Source: Nannochloropsis salina CCMP1776
Lineage: Eukaryota > Sar > Eustigmatophyceae > Eustigmatales > Monodopsidaceae
Length of the DNA stretch: 64,000 nt
Direction of reading: 5' to 3'
NCBI GenBank assembly: GCA_004565275.1
Contig: SDOX01000006.1
Location: 186,001 to 250,000, forward strand
In this document: positions 32,873 through 42,451 of the stretch, in pieces
How positions within the stretch are numbered: the first letter of the stretch is position 1
How the letters are laid out: each line of letters starts with the position of its first letter
Program-made: the position numbers and the translations under genes
Notes under the pieces: generated by a model
The model's input: only the letters and a program-made list of their open reading frames with translations
The model's database searches: none
Told to the model about the DNA's origin: nothing

Positions 32873-34215
32873 TCACCCCGACGTGGCCTCTTTTTTCTTG
32901 GCGGCCTGTACGATGAACATAGGGTCGCTCCGACCAGGGTTGGGGCTGATATCCACCGCTGTCGGAGGCTCGAACAAGGGACTTCCGTACCGAAAGTACG
33001 CGCCTACGATAAAGACATGGCCAGCGTCGCCCGTCTCGAGCCAAATGGAGACGGCTTTGGTGGGGAAACACCGGTTGGACATGCTCATAATGCAGGTTCC
33101 GCCTGGCTTCAAGACCCGCGCGATCTCCGCGAAGACCTCAAGCGGGCGGATGAGGTAGTCGACGCTCACCACGCAGGTGACCACATCGAAACTCTCGTCG
33201 CAGAAGGGAAGGGTGGGGTCCACGTTGAGGTCCTGTCGGGTGTCGGTGGGGCGGCGGGGAGGAGGAAGCGTGAGCCAGGACAGGAGCAAGAGGAAGGACG
33301 GGTGGAATGGACTTTCTAGACCGAGCGTCGGAGCGCTGTGGGTAACAGTGCATGGTCGAGTGAAGCGGGGAATACCCTGGGGCAACCATGCCTCGCCCCA
33401 GACGGTGGGATACGAAATATGTCCGGATAAGGCCGAGTAGGAAAATTCCCACACCGGGGCCCAAGAGCTGACACGAGCGCCTACGTTCTAGAACGATATG
33501 TGAACACCTCCGGCAAAAAGCCAGGCACGTACCTTGACCACGTACTCGTCCAACTGCTTGTTTTTGGCGAGTTCCGCTTTGTTCATGCCCATCCCCACCG
33601 TCCGCTTCCTCTTGGCACCCTCGGGGTAGTGGGAGATCCAACTCGAGCAGATGTCGAGCACTTCCGCGTTCGGCGGGAACGTCACTGCGTAATAATCTTT
33701 AAGAAAAAAGACAGGGGATGAAAGCGCCAAATTTGTCAACGTTATACGGAACACCCATGGTATGGAATATGCGACGCATTCATGAAATCATGCGAGCACG
33801 GCCGGAAAAATCTGATTACAAAATTTCATACGGCTTATCAATACGAAAACATGCCTAGGAAGTGGAAGGATATTTTACTTGTTCGGTGACTGACATGGGA
33901 CAACGAACCTGTTAACGCCTTTATGGCCGGGTCATCGATGTGGGTGACGAAGCGAGGGCTGGAGTAGAAAGACGTATCGCTCGATTCGTCTTGTCGTTGC
34001 CAATCAGTCGGGCGGAAAAATGGCTCCTCAGGCCACTTTGGGTCTTTCAATACGTCTGCGATCTTGACATTCATTGTGGTAAGGCCTCGTCGCGTTGAGG
34101 AGGGAGAAGAAGCAACGTCGCTGCAGGACTGAGAGAATGTAGGTGGGATGAAGGCCGTGACGGGGAGGGCACAAAAACACGAAGCTGCTCGACTCAAGTG
34201 CTGCAACGACCGCAT
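32873..34215 (-). CDS. Plastid class I SAM-dependent methyltransferase, 3 exons
   Basis: Exons 34215-33909, 33696-33533 and 33232-32873, 276 residues, GT-AG with frame kept (ALT|DYYAV and YVVK|DLNV). The presequence MRSLQHLSRAASCFCALPVTAF^IPP has a signal-peptide core and an AF motif, so plastid import is predicted. The conserved body has SFYSSPRFVTHIDDPAI, YYAVTFPPNAEVLDICSSWISH (SAM motif I), FCDESFDVVTCVVSVDYL, EIARVLKPGGTCIMSMSNRCF, WLETGDAGHVFIVGAYFRY and AVDISPNPGRSDPMFIV. These blocks belong to a methyltransferase family shared by plants, algae and cyanobacteria whose substrate I do not know. It converges on RRP8 with 217 bp between stops. Confidence 0.88.
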
Positions 34216-34730
34216 GGTGTACCTGTATCACATGTGTGGAGTCGTGGCATGATGAGCGTGTGCAGGGCGCGCACTCAGGTAACAGCTACTTGGCATTTGA
34301 TCGACCACTGAGCTCAGCAGAAGTCTTGACGTCAAGTCAGAACCTTAACATGCCAGAAAGTGTCATTTGCGACTATTTTAATCCTTGTCATGTGCAAGTT
34401 TAAAATTCTCAATCCCAACAAATAAAATTGGACAGGTATTGAGTCAGACAGCCCCCTTCAGGCGCTGTAGCCGGGTAGGGGCAGGAGGTTAATCGCCTCC
34501 AGGATGAAACGTGCCACTAGCACGTGCGTTCCCTCTTGGAGTCTAACAAATCTAAAAACAGTGGAATAAATCTTGACGGCCGCACGTGCAAAAAGGTCGC
34601 ATTGTCTCGTTTTCGGTGCGTTGACTGTCCTGTGCGAGGCTCTCGGCTGCTTAGCAGGAGCAAGTAGCAACGGTCTGGAAGTGTGGCGAGGAAATCCGTA
34701 GCCCTGCGACTGTTGGTTGACTGACAATTT
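34216..34730. promoter_or_regulatory. Divergent promoter region, plastid methyltransferase / PPR protein
   Basis: 515 bp between outward genes. No obvious repeat or element. Confidence 0.4.
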
Positions 34731-37700
34731 ATGACGCGCACCTCACAACGTCAAGTTGGCTACGAGGTCATAATGCAGGGCTTTGCTTCTTTGGTCAGGA
34801 GCACCGGCTGGCGTCGGAGACCTTTGCCCTTTTCTTTCCAGGTACAAGCCCCTCCCCCGTTTCCTGCTCAACGGTTGTGTGCTGTCCGGGAGCTGGCCAC
34901 CATCCCGTTGCGGTGGTCAAAACCCATCCCCGATGCAAACATAGAAGGCCTTCAGCATCGACTGGACACGCACGGGCTGGCTAAAAAAGAGGAGGCTTCG
35001 GATGCGCGGAGAGTGAACGCGTTTGCTGCTGCGTTGCGTATCCTTCGGAGGGAAGGATCTCACCGCGATGCAGGGAAAGAAGCCCATCGCCGCGCACTTT
35101 TGACACTGGGGCACTATGGCAGGGAACTTGCCCCTGCAGACGCGTTGCGTGTCGTCCATCAGGCATTGGCCATGCGTGGTCTTCAAAAGCTTGCTTTTAT
35201 CACTTTCTTGGAATTGAGCAAGCGGCCAGAAGGACTCGCGGCAATCGTTCAAGACGTCAACGCCTTGCTTCTGTCGAGTTGCCGGGCCGAGAAACATCGC
35301 ATGGCGATTATGCTAGTATCCATTCTGCAACAAGCACACACAAAGCCGGTGCCAGCTGCGGCGTCGGAGGACGGCTTTTCCCCGACAGCCCCCCCTGTGC
35401 CTACCCTGTCGCGGGAGGCATCCTTGGCCCTCCTCAGGCTCTTGCAGGAGCGAAGTCGATCGCAGCATTACTGGCACGTCGCAGAGGACATGGTGAGAGA
35501 CCAGCGGGTGATGGGTGCTTCCGTAGACGTGGAGGTCGTTGCGGCCGCCATGGTAGTGGCGTGGCGGGCCGTTAAATGGGCAGCGGTGCAACGGCTGTCG
35601 GCGTATGTGGCTGGAAAGGCAGGGGTGCCCGAGGTGGTATTGTTGACGTCGGGGGAGGTAAAGAAAGAGGAAGGGGAGGAGGAGGAGGGTCGGGGGGAAT
35701 TGCGGCGGGTGCTCTCCCCGGGCATGTCGGAGTATGCCAGGAAAAATTGGAAGACCGCGATGACACTTCGAAGCCTCGTGAAGGTTCTGGGACGCATGGA
35801 TGCGAAGAACGAGGAAGATGTTGCTCCTCCCACAGCTGCGGAAACCGCAGGAGAGGGAACGGGAAGGAGGAGTGGGAGGGACGCGGGCGGACAAGGCCAT
35901 GTCCCCTCCGCCGGGGCACCCCATGTCTTACACACCGCCCACATGAACATGTACTTGAAAGCGCTCTTACGAGTGCGTCAGCTTGATGAAGCCCGTGCAG
36001 TCCTCTCGTCCATGCTTTCGCCGCATTCCCCCCCCTCGCCTGCCCCTTCCTCCCTGCCGCCCTCCCTCCCTCTCCCCCCCCCCGACGTTCTATCCCTGTG
36101 CATGCTCATGGAGGCCCTCGGTCGGCAGGGAGACGCCCCGGCCGTACTGACGCTCTTGAATCGCGCGCAGGATCTGCCTCGGACCCCGACCCCCTCCGAC
36201 TACCGTGTCTTGTACAAGACGGCCATCGCCGCCGTCGGGAAACAGGGTCGGTGGGAGGGCGCCCTCTCCCTCTACTACGAGATGCACGAGCGTGGGGTGG
36301 CGGCGGACGCCCAAGTCTTCACCAGCCTCTTGAAGGCCCTGAAGACGGGCGGGAAGACCGAGTCCGCCTTTGCCTTCCTCGAGGCCATGAAGGCGCAAAA
36401 CATCACCCCCACCCGCACTGTCTACAACGTGCTCTTCTCCCTCCTGGGGGAGATGGGCCAATTCGAGGAAGCGGTGCAGCTCTTTGAGAAGATGAAGAAG
36501 GAGCTGGGGAATCAAGGCTCTCCGTACGACTACGGGACATTGATTAGCGCCTGTGGGAAAACAGCAGTGCTCCGACTGCGGGAAGAGCGCCCGCGGGCGG
36601 CGCCCAAGGGGTGGGATGGGCTGGAGGCTTCGGTCCCGCGAGAGCATGGGGAGGAGGCAGTGAATCTCTTGGTCAGACGTGCAGAGTCGCTGTTGCAGGA
36701 AATTTTGGACCAAATCCGTCCACCTGCTGCATTCTCCTCGAGAAGTGCAGATGGTGGGGCTCCTCCGCATGGACTGGACCCAAAGGCATTTTTCCCCGCG
36801 TCCGCACACCGGGAGGAGACGCAGGATGACGCCTCGGTGGTCGGGTCTTCGGCTTCCTCCCCGCCATACCCATTCGATCGGGCGGACAATCATGGGCGTG
36901 CGACGGGGAGGAGTTTGGGCATTCATAGCAGCAGCAGCCGCCGCCGCCGGACACACGACGGCGGCTTGGGCAACGTTTTTACCCAACTTCTTAAGGTATA
37001 CGGAAAAACCGGGCGCTGGCAGGAAGCCAGGAATCTTCTGGAACGAATGCGTGGAGAGGGGTGGATAGAACCCACCCCCGGTCATTATTACGAGGCTATG
37101 CGGGCGTGTGCCTTCGCCCTCCGTCCGGACGACGCCTTGGGACTGCTCCGAGAAGCCAGGGGCCAACGGGGGCAGGAGCCCGGGAATTCCTCGAAGCCAC
37201 CGCTTATTCTGTGCTGGAACGCGGCCATACTCGCCTGTCAACGGGCGGGGCGTTGGATGTCTTGTCTGGAGCTTTTGAAGACAATGGAAGGGACGGGTGT
37301 ATGCCCCGGTCCCAGTAACTATGCACGGGCCATTCAGGCCTGTGGAGAAGCGGGCAAGATAGAGGAGGCCTGGAAAGTCTACGAGGAGATGGGCCAAGCT
37401 GCCGGCGGGGGGAAAGGCAGCCGGGAGCCGGTGGTGTATGGAAGCATGCTCCGCCTCTGTGGGTTCCACAGGGACGCGCCAGGCGTGCGGAGGGTTTGGA
37501 CCGACCTCCTGGAGGCCCCGGGCCTTGGAGCCGATCCTTTGAACGTCGCGCAGGCCGTGGCGGCGTGGGCGTGGGAGATTGGGGACCTTGACGCGGGGAG
37601 GGTTGTCTTGCTAGGCCCTGGTCGAAATGAGCGAGACGAGGCAACAAGCCCGGCCTCGGTAGACTCCGCTCCCGTGGCACCTCCCCCCTTGCCTTTTCCC

Positions 37701-38003
37701 CCCCCCCTCCTAGGATTCCATGCACTCATGCTGGCGACGCTGAGACATGGTGGCTCGGCGGAGGAAGCACAAGTCGCCTGCCAAGAGCTTGTGGACATCA
37801 TGATGGAGAGATTCAGCCTTTGTCCTACCAGCACTACGAAGGCGATCTTGGTACGTGCAGGCTGTGACGTATCAGACTTATTTGTGGAGGAGGACGAGAC
37901 GCAGGACTGGGAGGAGGCGGAAGCGCGGGTGCAAGAACTCGTCGCAATGAACCCCTATGACCCGCGTAGACGCAAGAGGGTGAGCGAGGGGGAAAGCGGA
38001 TAG
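34731..38003 (+). CDS. Pentatricopeptide repeat (PPR) protein, organellar RNA-binding
   Basis: Single exon of 1090 residues. The Arg/Ser-rich start (MTRTSQRQVGYEV, then MQGFASLVRSTGWRRRP) looks like an organelle transit peptide and lacks the AF motif, so the mitochondrion is favoured. Clear 35-residue PPR units run at about residues 485-610 (DYRVLYKTAIAAVGKQGRWE, QVFTSLLKALKTGGKTESAF, TVYNVLFSLLGEMGQFEEAV, YDYGTLISACGK) and again at about 750-930 (NVFTQLLKVYGKTGRWQEAR, CWNAAILACQRAGRWMSCLE, SNYARAIQACGEAGKIEEAW). A Ser/Pro/Gly-rich insert separates the two arrays. No DYW or SMR domain is visible. PPR proteins bind organellar RNA for processing or translation; the target is unknown. Confidence 0.9.
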   Translation: MTRTSQRQVGYEVIMQGFASLVRSTGWRRRPLPFSFQVQAPPPFPAQRLCAVRELATIPLRWSKPIPDANIEGLQHRLDTHGLAKKEEASDARRVNAFAAALRILRREGSHRDAGKEAHRRALLTLGHYGRELAPADALRVVHQALAMRGLQKLAFITFLELSKRPEGLAAIVQDVNALLLSSCRAEKHRMAIMLVSILQQAHTKPVPAAASEDGFSPTAPPVPTLSREASLALLRLLQERSRSQHYWHVAEDMVRDQRVMGASVDVEVVAAAMVVAWRAVKWAAVQRLSAYVAGKAGVPEVVLLTSGEVKKEEGEEEEGRGELRRVLSPGMSEYARKNWKTAMTLRSLVKVLGRMDAKNEEDVAPPTAAETAGEGTGRRSGRDAGGQGHVPSAGAPHVLHTAHMNMYLKALLRVRQLDEARAVLSSMLSPHSPPSPAPSSLPPSLPLPPPDVLSLCMLMEALGRQGDAPAVLTLLNRAQDLPRTPTPSDYRVLYKTAIAAVGKQGRWEGALSLYYEMHERGVAADAQVFTSLLKALKTGGKTESAFAFLEAMKAQNITPTRTVYNVLFSLLGEMGQFEEAVQLFEKMKKELGNQGSPYDYGTLISACGKTAVLRLREERPRAAPKGWDGLEASVPREHGEEAVNLLVRRAESLLQEILDQIRPPAAFSSRSADGGAPPHGLDPKAFFPASAHREETQDDASVVGSSASSPPYPFDRADNHGRATGRSLGIHSSSSRRRRTHDGGLGNVFTQLLKVYGKTGRWQEARNLLERMRGEGWIEPTPGHYYEAMRACAFALRPDDALGLLREARGQRGQEPGNSSKPPLILCWNAAILACQRAGRWMSCLELLKTMEGTGVCPGPSNYARAIQACGEAGKIEEAWKVYEEMGQAAGGGKGSREPVVYGSMLRLCGFHRDAPGVRRVWTDLLEAPGLGADPLNVAQAVAAWAWEIGDLDAGRVVLLGPGRNERDEATSPASVDSAPVAPPPLPFPPPLLGFHALMLATLRHGGSAEEAQVACQELVDIMMERFSLCPTSTTKAILVRAGCDVSDLFVEEDETQDWEEAEARVQELVAMNPYDPRRRKRVSEGESG

Positions 38004-38698
38004 CAAAACGCTGCTTTTGATCTAGAAGTGTCGTGAAATGAAGGGAAGGGTTTGACTGATGTGGTCGCCAGCATTTATCCTCAGTGAGGATATTAACTGT
38101 GGTGTTAGCACGTGATGTATTTTAACAATAATGCAAGTAATCAGCCGAACTGGGCCAAAGAAACTATTGCAAATGTTATGTGTAGCAGGTATGTCTTTCT
38201 TCAATTTTTTTTTGAAGTTGTCGCTAGCGGGCTGAACGGCTCGACTGGTCGTACAAATTTGACTGCAATCCGAACCAGACGGTCCATGCAACCTGGTTAG
38301 GTCGCGGAAAAGTTTTTCGTGCAATTGGACCTCGCTGATATACCTTGAAATCGTGGAATGACACATTTGGGACGCGTGCCTTCGACATCGTCGAGACAAA
38401 GACACATGCAAGCAACGGCCACATGTTAGATCTACGCTCCTTTTCGCAAAATTAAAGAAATCACACGAAAATGGCAGGACTTTTTTCGGACGAAGTACTC
38501 GAGTCAAGGAGCAACTTGTTACTCTAAAATGACAAGAAATGGTGGTAAGTGGCAGATGTAGCCCTTGGCGTGGCTCAACTTTCGGACTGCTTTCTCAAAT
38601 TAGCTTCCTCATACACATATGAATGATTTGCACGAATGTTGTGTGCCTGAGGCTGCTCACACTGTAGTACAAGTTGGGCAAGTCTGTAGGCTAAGAAT

Positions 38699-38766
38699 GG
38701 GCCGTCGCAGAGTCGTTCTTGAAGCATGCTCCGTGCTTCAAGTCCGTGGAAACCCAAGAAAATCAA
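38699..38766 (-). repeat. Dispersed repeat, copy 1 (coding-like)
   Basis: Read on the minus strand, about 67 nt match 52599-52670 at roughly 85-90 percent by eye, including the block TTGAAGCACGGAGCATG and CTCTGCGACGGCCCATT. In an open frame that runs 38892-38575 it encodes SLIFLGFHGLEARSMLQE then RLCDGPFL. See finding. Confidence 0.8.
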
Positions 38767-38883
38767 TGACCTCGGCACCAAGATCCTCAGACGCCTGATG
38801 TTCATGTGTGCAACACGGCACAATTGGACACTGGAATGTTGGGGTGCAAGCGTTTGGGGTCGTGAAAGCAGGCATAGTCGAGC

Positions 38884-38936
38884 TTGAGGCATGCTCCTGC
38901 TTCAATGTCCGTCACGTTCAAGAAAATGCTTCATTG
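38884..38936 (-). repeat. Dispersed repeat, diverged copy 3
   Basis: Minus strand again carries GAAGCA(g)GGAGCATG and TTTTCTTG at matching spacing, about three quarters identical to copy 1 by eye over 45 nt. A partial tandem relationship with copy 1, about 170 bp away. Confidence 0.5.
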
Positions 38937-39320
38937 CACAGCTTGTCTGGCATCCGAAAATGTGCTTTTCCATGACAATATACGTAACCATTGCAAAAAT
39001 TTTAATCTTGGTAATGTGAAGAACCTTTATTGATCAGAAATTCTTGTTTGTATGTCTCAAAACGCGGAACTTTACCTTTACCCCTCGGGAGCGTCAAGCA
39101 AGAAGATACGATCATACGTGGGAGGTGGCTCCAAGAAATTGACCCAGATTTAATTGGTGTGCTTATCACTTAAACACCCTTATTGCTTGTCAAACATTCC
39201 CAAGACAGAAGCGTGGTGACGCTGGCGAAGTTTTGGTCCCAAGTCTCTTAAATTTTACTTGTCGTCCCGGGTATACCTCCCTGCACTATCTTTTTGATCC
39301 GATTCTGAGTCTTTTCTATC

Positions 39321-40757
39321 ATGGCACCTGCTGGAAATGAGGGATGCAAGGAGGAAGATTTTGTCCTTTTGGATGGATCGGAAGCAGTCTCCGCGCAATT
39401 GCAAGAGGATTCCCTTGGCCGTGGGGGGTCTGCCCGAGTGGTCGAATATGAATTGGCCTCATTCCGGCGCACCCTCTCCTCCATCACCGACGACGCTTCC
39501 TACGCGCGACGGGGGGACGAGGACTTTGAAACCAAAGAAATTGAGGAAGATACCGACGACCTGTCCCTGGAGGACATGCCCGAGGATTTGCGTGGCTTGT
39601 GCCGCCGTTTGCGGGCACAAAGCCGTGCCCTGGACGAGGAGGAGCGAAGGGAGACGGGCACCGTCCTTGGGGAAGGGGGATCCGGGCTCAAGGATAATGA
39701 AGGCGTGGGAGACTGGGGACAGGGGAAAAGCCGTCGGCGTCGTCAGCAGGTGCGCCGGCGCCACCCGCACGCGGAAGCGTGTCTTTTCGAGGCCTTGTGG
39801 CGCTTCTCCTGGCCTTTGGGGACCCGGGACATCCTCATTGGGGCCCTTTTGGTCGTGTTTATGACCACGCTCATTTCTTTGAGTGGGGGCCCACACACGC
39901 GGGCAGTGCCCTTGGCTGCGAAGAGGCGGGGAAGCGAGGGGGAAAGAAGCGCCCCTCCCTTGTACGTTTTTGACGACGTGGCCGCGGCAGTGGCCACCGC
40001 CGCCGCCTTTCCAGGCCATTGTGCATCCTGGGCCTTCCCGTCTACCCGCTCCCATGCCCACGAGAAAGCGTCCACCCCGCCGCTCCCGGTGAAGATATCC
40101 CTGCTGGAAGGGAGAGTGCGGGCGTTGGTGTCGATGGTGGGGGACTTGGAGAAGGAGGTGGCGTGGCGGAAAGCCGTGCAAGGAGGGCTGGAGCGGGAGG
40201 TGGAGGGGTGGGGGGAAAAGGCGCGAAACTTGGAGGCGGAGCTGCGCGTAGCCCGTGAGAGCATGGAGGGAGGGAGGGAGGGAGGGAGGGAGGGAGCGGG
40301 GCGGGACGAACGGGTCAGGCTGACCGTCGTCCCTGAGGTGCACACCATAAAGGAAGGAGGAGATGAGGAAGAACGGACAGAGACGAGGGAGCCGGAGCGT
40401 GCCTACTGGTGGGGATCGGAAGTACTGAACTGGGGCAGCGACAACACCCTTTCCCGCGGTTTGACGACGGGCTTGAAGGAGGGAGGGAGGGAGGGAGGGA
40501 GGGAGGGAGGGGGAGCGACCGTGTCGTCTCCCGACATTTGTCCTTGCAATGTGTGGGAAATGAGCATGTGCACGGACGAGGGAGATTGGGAGGATGAGGA
40601 ATGGGAGTGGTGGAGCGAGGACGAGGAGGAATGGTGGAGCGAGGACGAGGAGGAGGAAGAAGAGGAGGACGGGATGGAGGAAGGGGTAGCGGGCCTGGAA
40701 TGTCCACTCCCTGATTCGTATTTGTGGGCAAAGACCGAGATAGCCCGTCGGACGTGA
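39321..40757 (+). CDS. Acidic one-span membrane protein with coiled coil, unknown function
   Basis: Single exon, 478 residues, ATG 39321 (MAPAGNEGCKEED). The first 140 residues are acidic and hydrophilic, then a basic patch (RRRRQQVRRRHPH), one membrane segment (ILIGALLVVFMTTLISL near residues 176-192), and a probable coiled coil (LLEGRVRALVSMVGDLEKEV) on the far side. The C-terminus is very acidic with a tandem WWSEDEEE motif. Two GGGA microsatellites (40265-40298 and 40481-40512) lie in frame as repeats of Glu-Gly-Gly-Arg. Basic residues before the span suggest an N-in orientation. Type II membrane protein of unknown family; no enzyme motif. Confidence 0.7.
   Translation: MAPAGNEGCKEEDFVLLDGSEAVSAQLQEDSLGRGGSARVVEYELASFRRTLSSITDDASYARRGDEDFETKEIEEDTDDLSLEDMPEDLRGLCRRLRAQSRALDEEERRETGTVLGEGGSGLKDNEGVGDWGQGKSRRRRQQVRRRHPHAEACLFEALWRFSWPLGTRDILIGALLVVFMTTLISLSGGPHTRAVPLAAKRRGSEGERSAPPLYVFDDVAAAVATAAAFPGHCASWAFPSTRSHAHEKASTPPLPVKISLLEGRVRALVSMVGDLEKEVAWRKAVQGGLEREVEGWGEKARNLEAELRVARESMEGGREGGREGAGRDERVRLTVVPEVHTIKEGGDEEERTETREPERAYWWGSEVLNWGSDNTLSRGLTTGLKEGGREGGREGGGATVSSPDICPCNVWEMSMCTDEGDWEDEEWEWWSEDEEEWWSEDEEEEEEEDGMEEGVAGLECPLPDSYLWAKTEIARRT
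40265..40298. repeat. In-frame GGGA array
   Basis: Encodes (E)GGREGGREG inside the acidic membrane protein. A second in-frame array occurs at 40481-40512. Because the period-4 unit reads through three frames, gain or loss of a single unit would shift the frame. Confidence 0.85.
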
Positions 40758-42451
40758 GAAGAGGATTGGGCGAAGGGGGGCCTGTAGGGTCCTCTTGCTG
40801 GCTCTGCAGGGTCAGGGGGCAGGGAGAGGGAGGGAGGGCGAGGAGAAGGGTGGACGGAAGATCCTCCACTGCACAGTGAGGGTCCGAGGGGGTCGTTTTA
40901 GTCCAGTTTGGGAAGCAGGTTGATGTAGGGAGGTGGGAGGAGGGCTTCAGGGGTATGCGATGGGCACGGCGGGACAGACGTCTGCGATGGAATGTGGAGG
41001 CCGCATGCACCTCGGGACCGGGTGGAGCATGGGGAGGACAGCCAAGTAGTGTGTAAAGACGGGTAAAAGCAGCCTTTGAGGCTGCCGAGATTGGGAGGAA
41101 AAGGAGTCGATGGAACGGGAGAAGAAGGAGGCGTCGAGGAAAGGGAGAAAAAGTTGTGAGAGCGTCTGTGTGATCGCAGGGTTAGAGTCCAGCTGAGATC
41201 TCAATGCGTTCATTTTCTCGGTGTCATGCGTTTAAAGGTTGGTAGAGATAATAGGAATGGTTGGATAGCGGGCCAGAAAAGGCGCTTAGAGTGAGCGCAA
41301 GGGAGGGAGGGCCATGTTTGATTGGGGGAACGCCTGAGCCGGGAAAAGAAGAGAAGTACATACAAACAAAAGGGTTATGAGGACGAGGGGAGGCACGTAG
41401 AGAGAGAGGAGTGGCTCCATCCTTCTCACAAGCCTTTGGATGTTCGCGACAGGATTGCTGCGGGAAATTTGAGAAGAGGAGAAGGACAGAGAGACGTACA
41501 TAAGACCCGTGCCAAAAAAAAGCACTGAGACATACGATTGGGAGTCGCGAAATGAGCAAGGCACAAGGTTTACCATGGTAGCTCTTAGATCGATTCATCT
41601 GTTTCTTTGAAGCCACATTTTTTTGGTATGAATGTATGTTGTGCATCATCGTTCCTATCGCTTTGTTTCTCCACAGTGCCTCTTCTCACCGGTTACGATG
41701 GGAGCATGTGAATTAGAAAATGGCCACGAGTTAATTTCACGCCTTTCTTTACTCCTGTCAAAAATTTACCTTCTGTCGCACGTATCTCACTGTGTTCTTC
41801 CACTTCATCCTCTCTCATGCGTGCTTTTTTTCCAAACTCTACCAGAAACATTTAAATGTAAGACAGCTCCGATTAAGGTCAAGCAACTCCTTTCCTCCCC
41901 CATCTTATCACTCCTCGGTGGTCTATCGTCATACAACGATAAGAAAATCTCACGATCGTCCTTGGCACATTGCTCGTCCTCGTGATACTCATTATCATCC
42001 TCCCGACACTTCTCGTTATGAAGGGTCTTCCCACAAACGGAGTGGCCCATTTTCCATGTAAGGTACTCATGCGATGATCCTCGCCACACCTCTACGAATT
42101 GGAGGCATCCTCAGTGGTTCTCCATCCTGGAGATACCATCACCACCCCTGATCCGCTATCGATTTATTCACAAACCCGCAGTCGTCCCTGACGCGCCTAC
42201 CATCTTAACGACGCCCGTATAGACGTCCTCGAACTTGTTCTTCGCGTGTCGTTATTCCCCAACCAACGCTCATGGATAACCGCATTGGCGGTAGCCATTG
42301 CCTGCAATCCCCGTCCCAACTTTTCCTCTTCCCACCCTCTTCGCTTGCACTCCCATGTCTGCACCGACAAGCCCCCTGCATTGTTCGGCATGTCCTCCGC
42401 CACTCGGCTCCTCCACTCGGTGGAGTTTCTTTTCCACCTGCTATCCCCACC
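40758..42451. other. 1.7 kb convergent region, no gene recognised
   Basis: Between the stops of the acidic protein and the ABCG transporter. ORFs on both strands are short and without domains. May contain long 3' UTRs or a non-coding RNA, but I cannot support one. Confidence 0.45.

Larger units (their letters stand above)
38004..39320. other. 1.3 kb gene-free region with a dispersed repeat
   Basis: AT-richer than the neighbours. Contains two minus-strand copies of a dispersed element (separate entries). It should also contain the promoter of the acidic membrane protein gene. Confidence 0.5.

Noticed and set aside
36090-37469. Minus-strand open frame of 459 residues inside the PPR gene
   Set aside because: Antisense to clear PPR units on the plus strand; no recognisable motif.
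41224-41649. Minus-strand open frame of 141 residues between the acidic protein and ABCG
   Set aside because: No domain, uneven composition and no supported splice partners; treated as intergenic.
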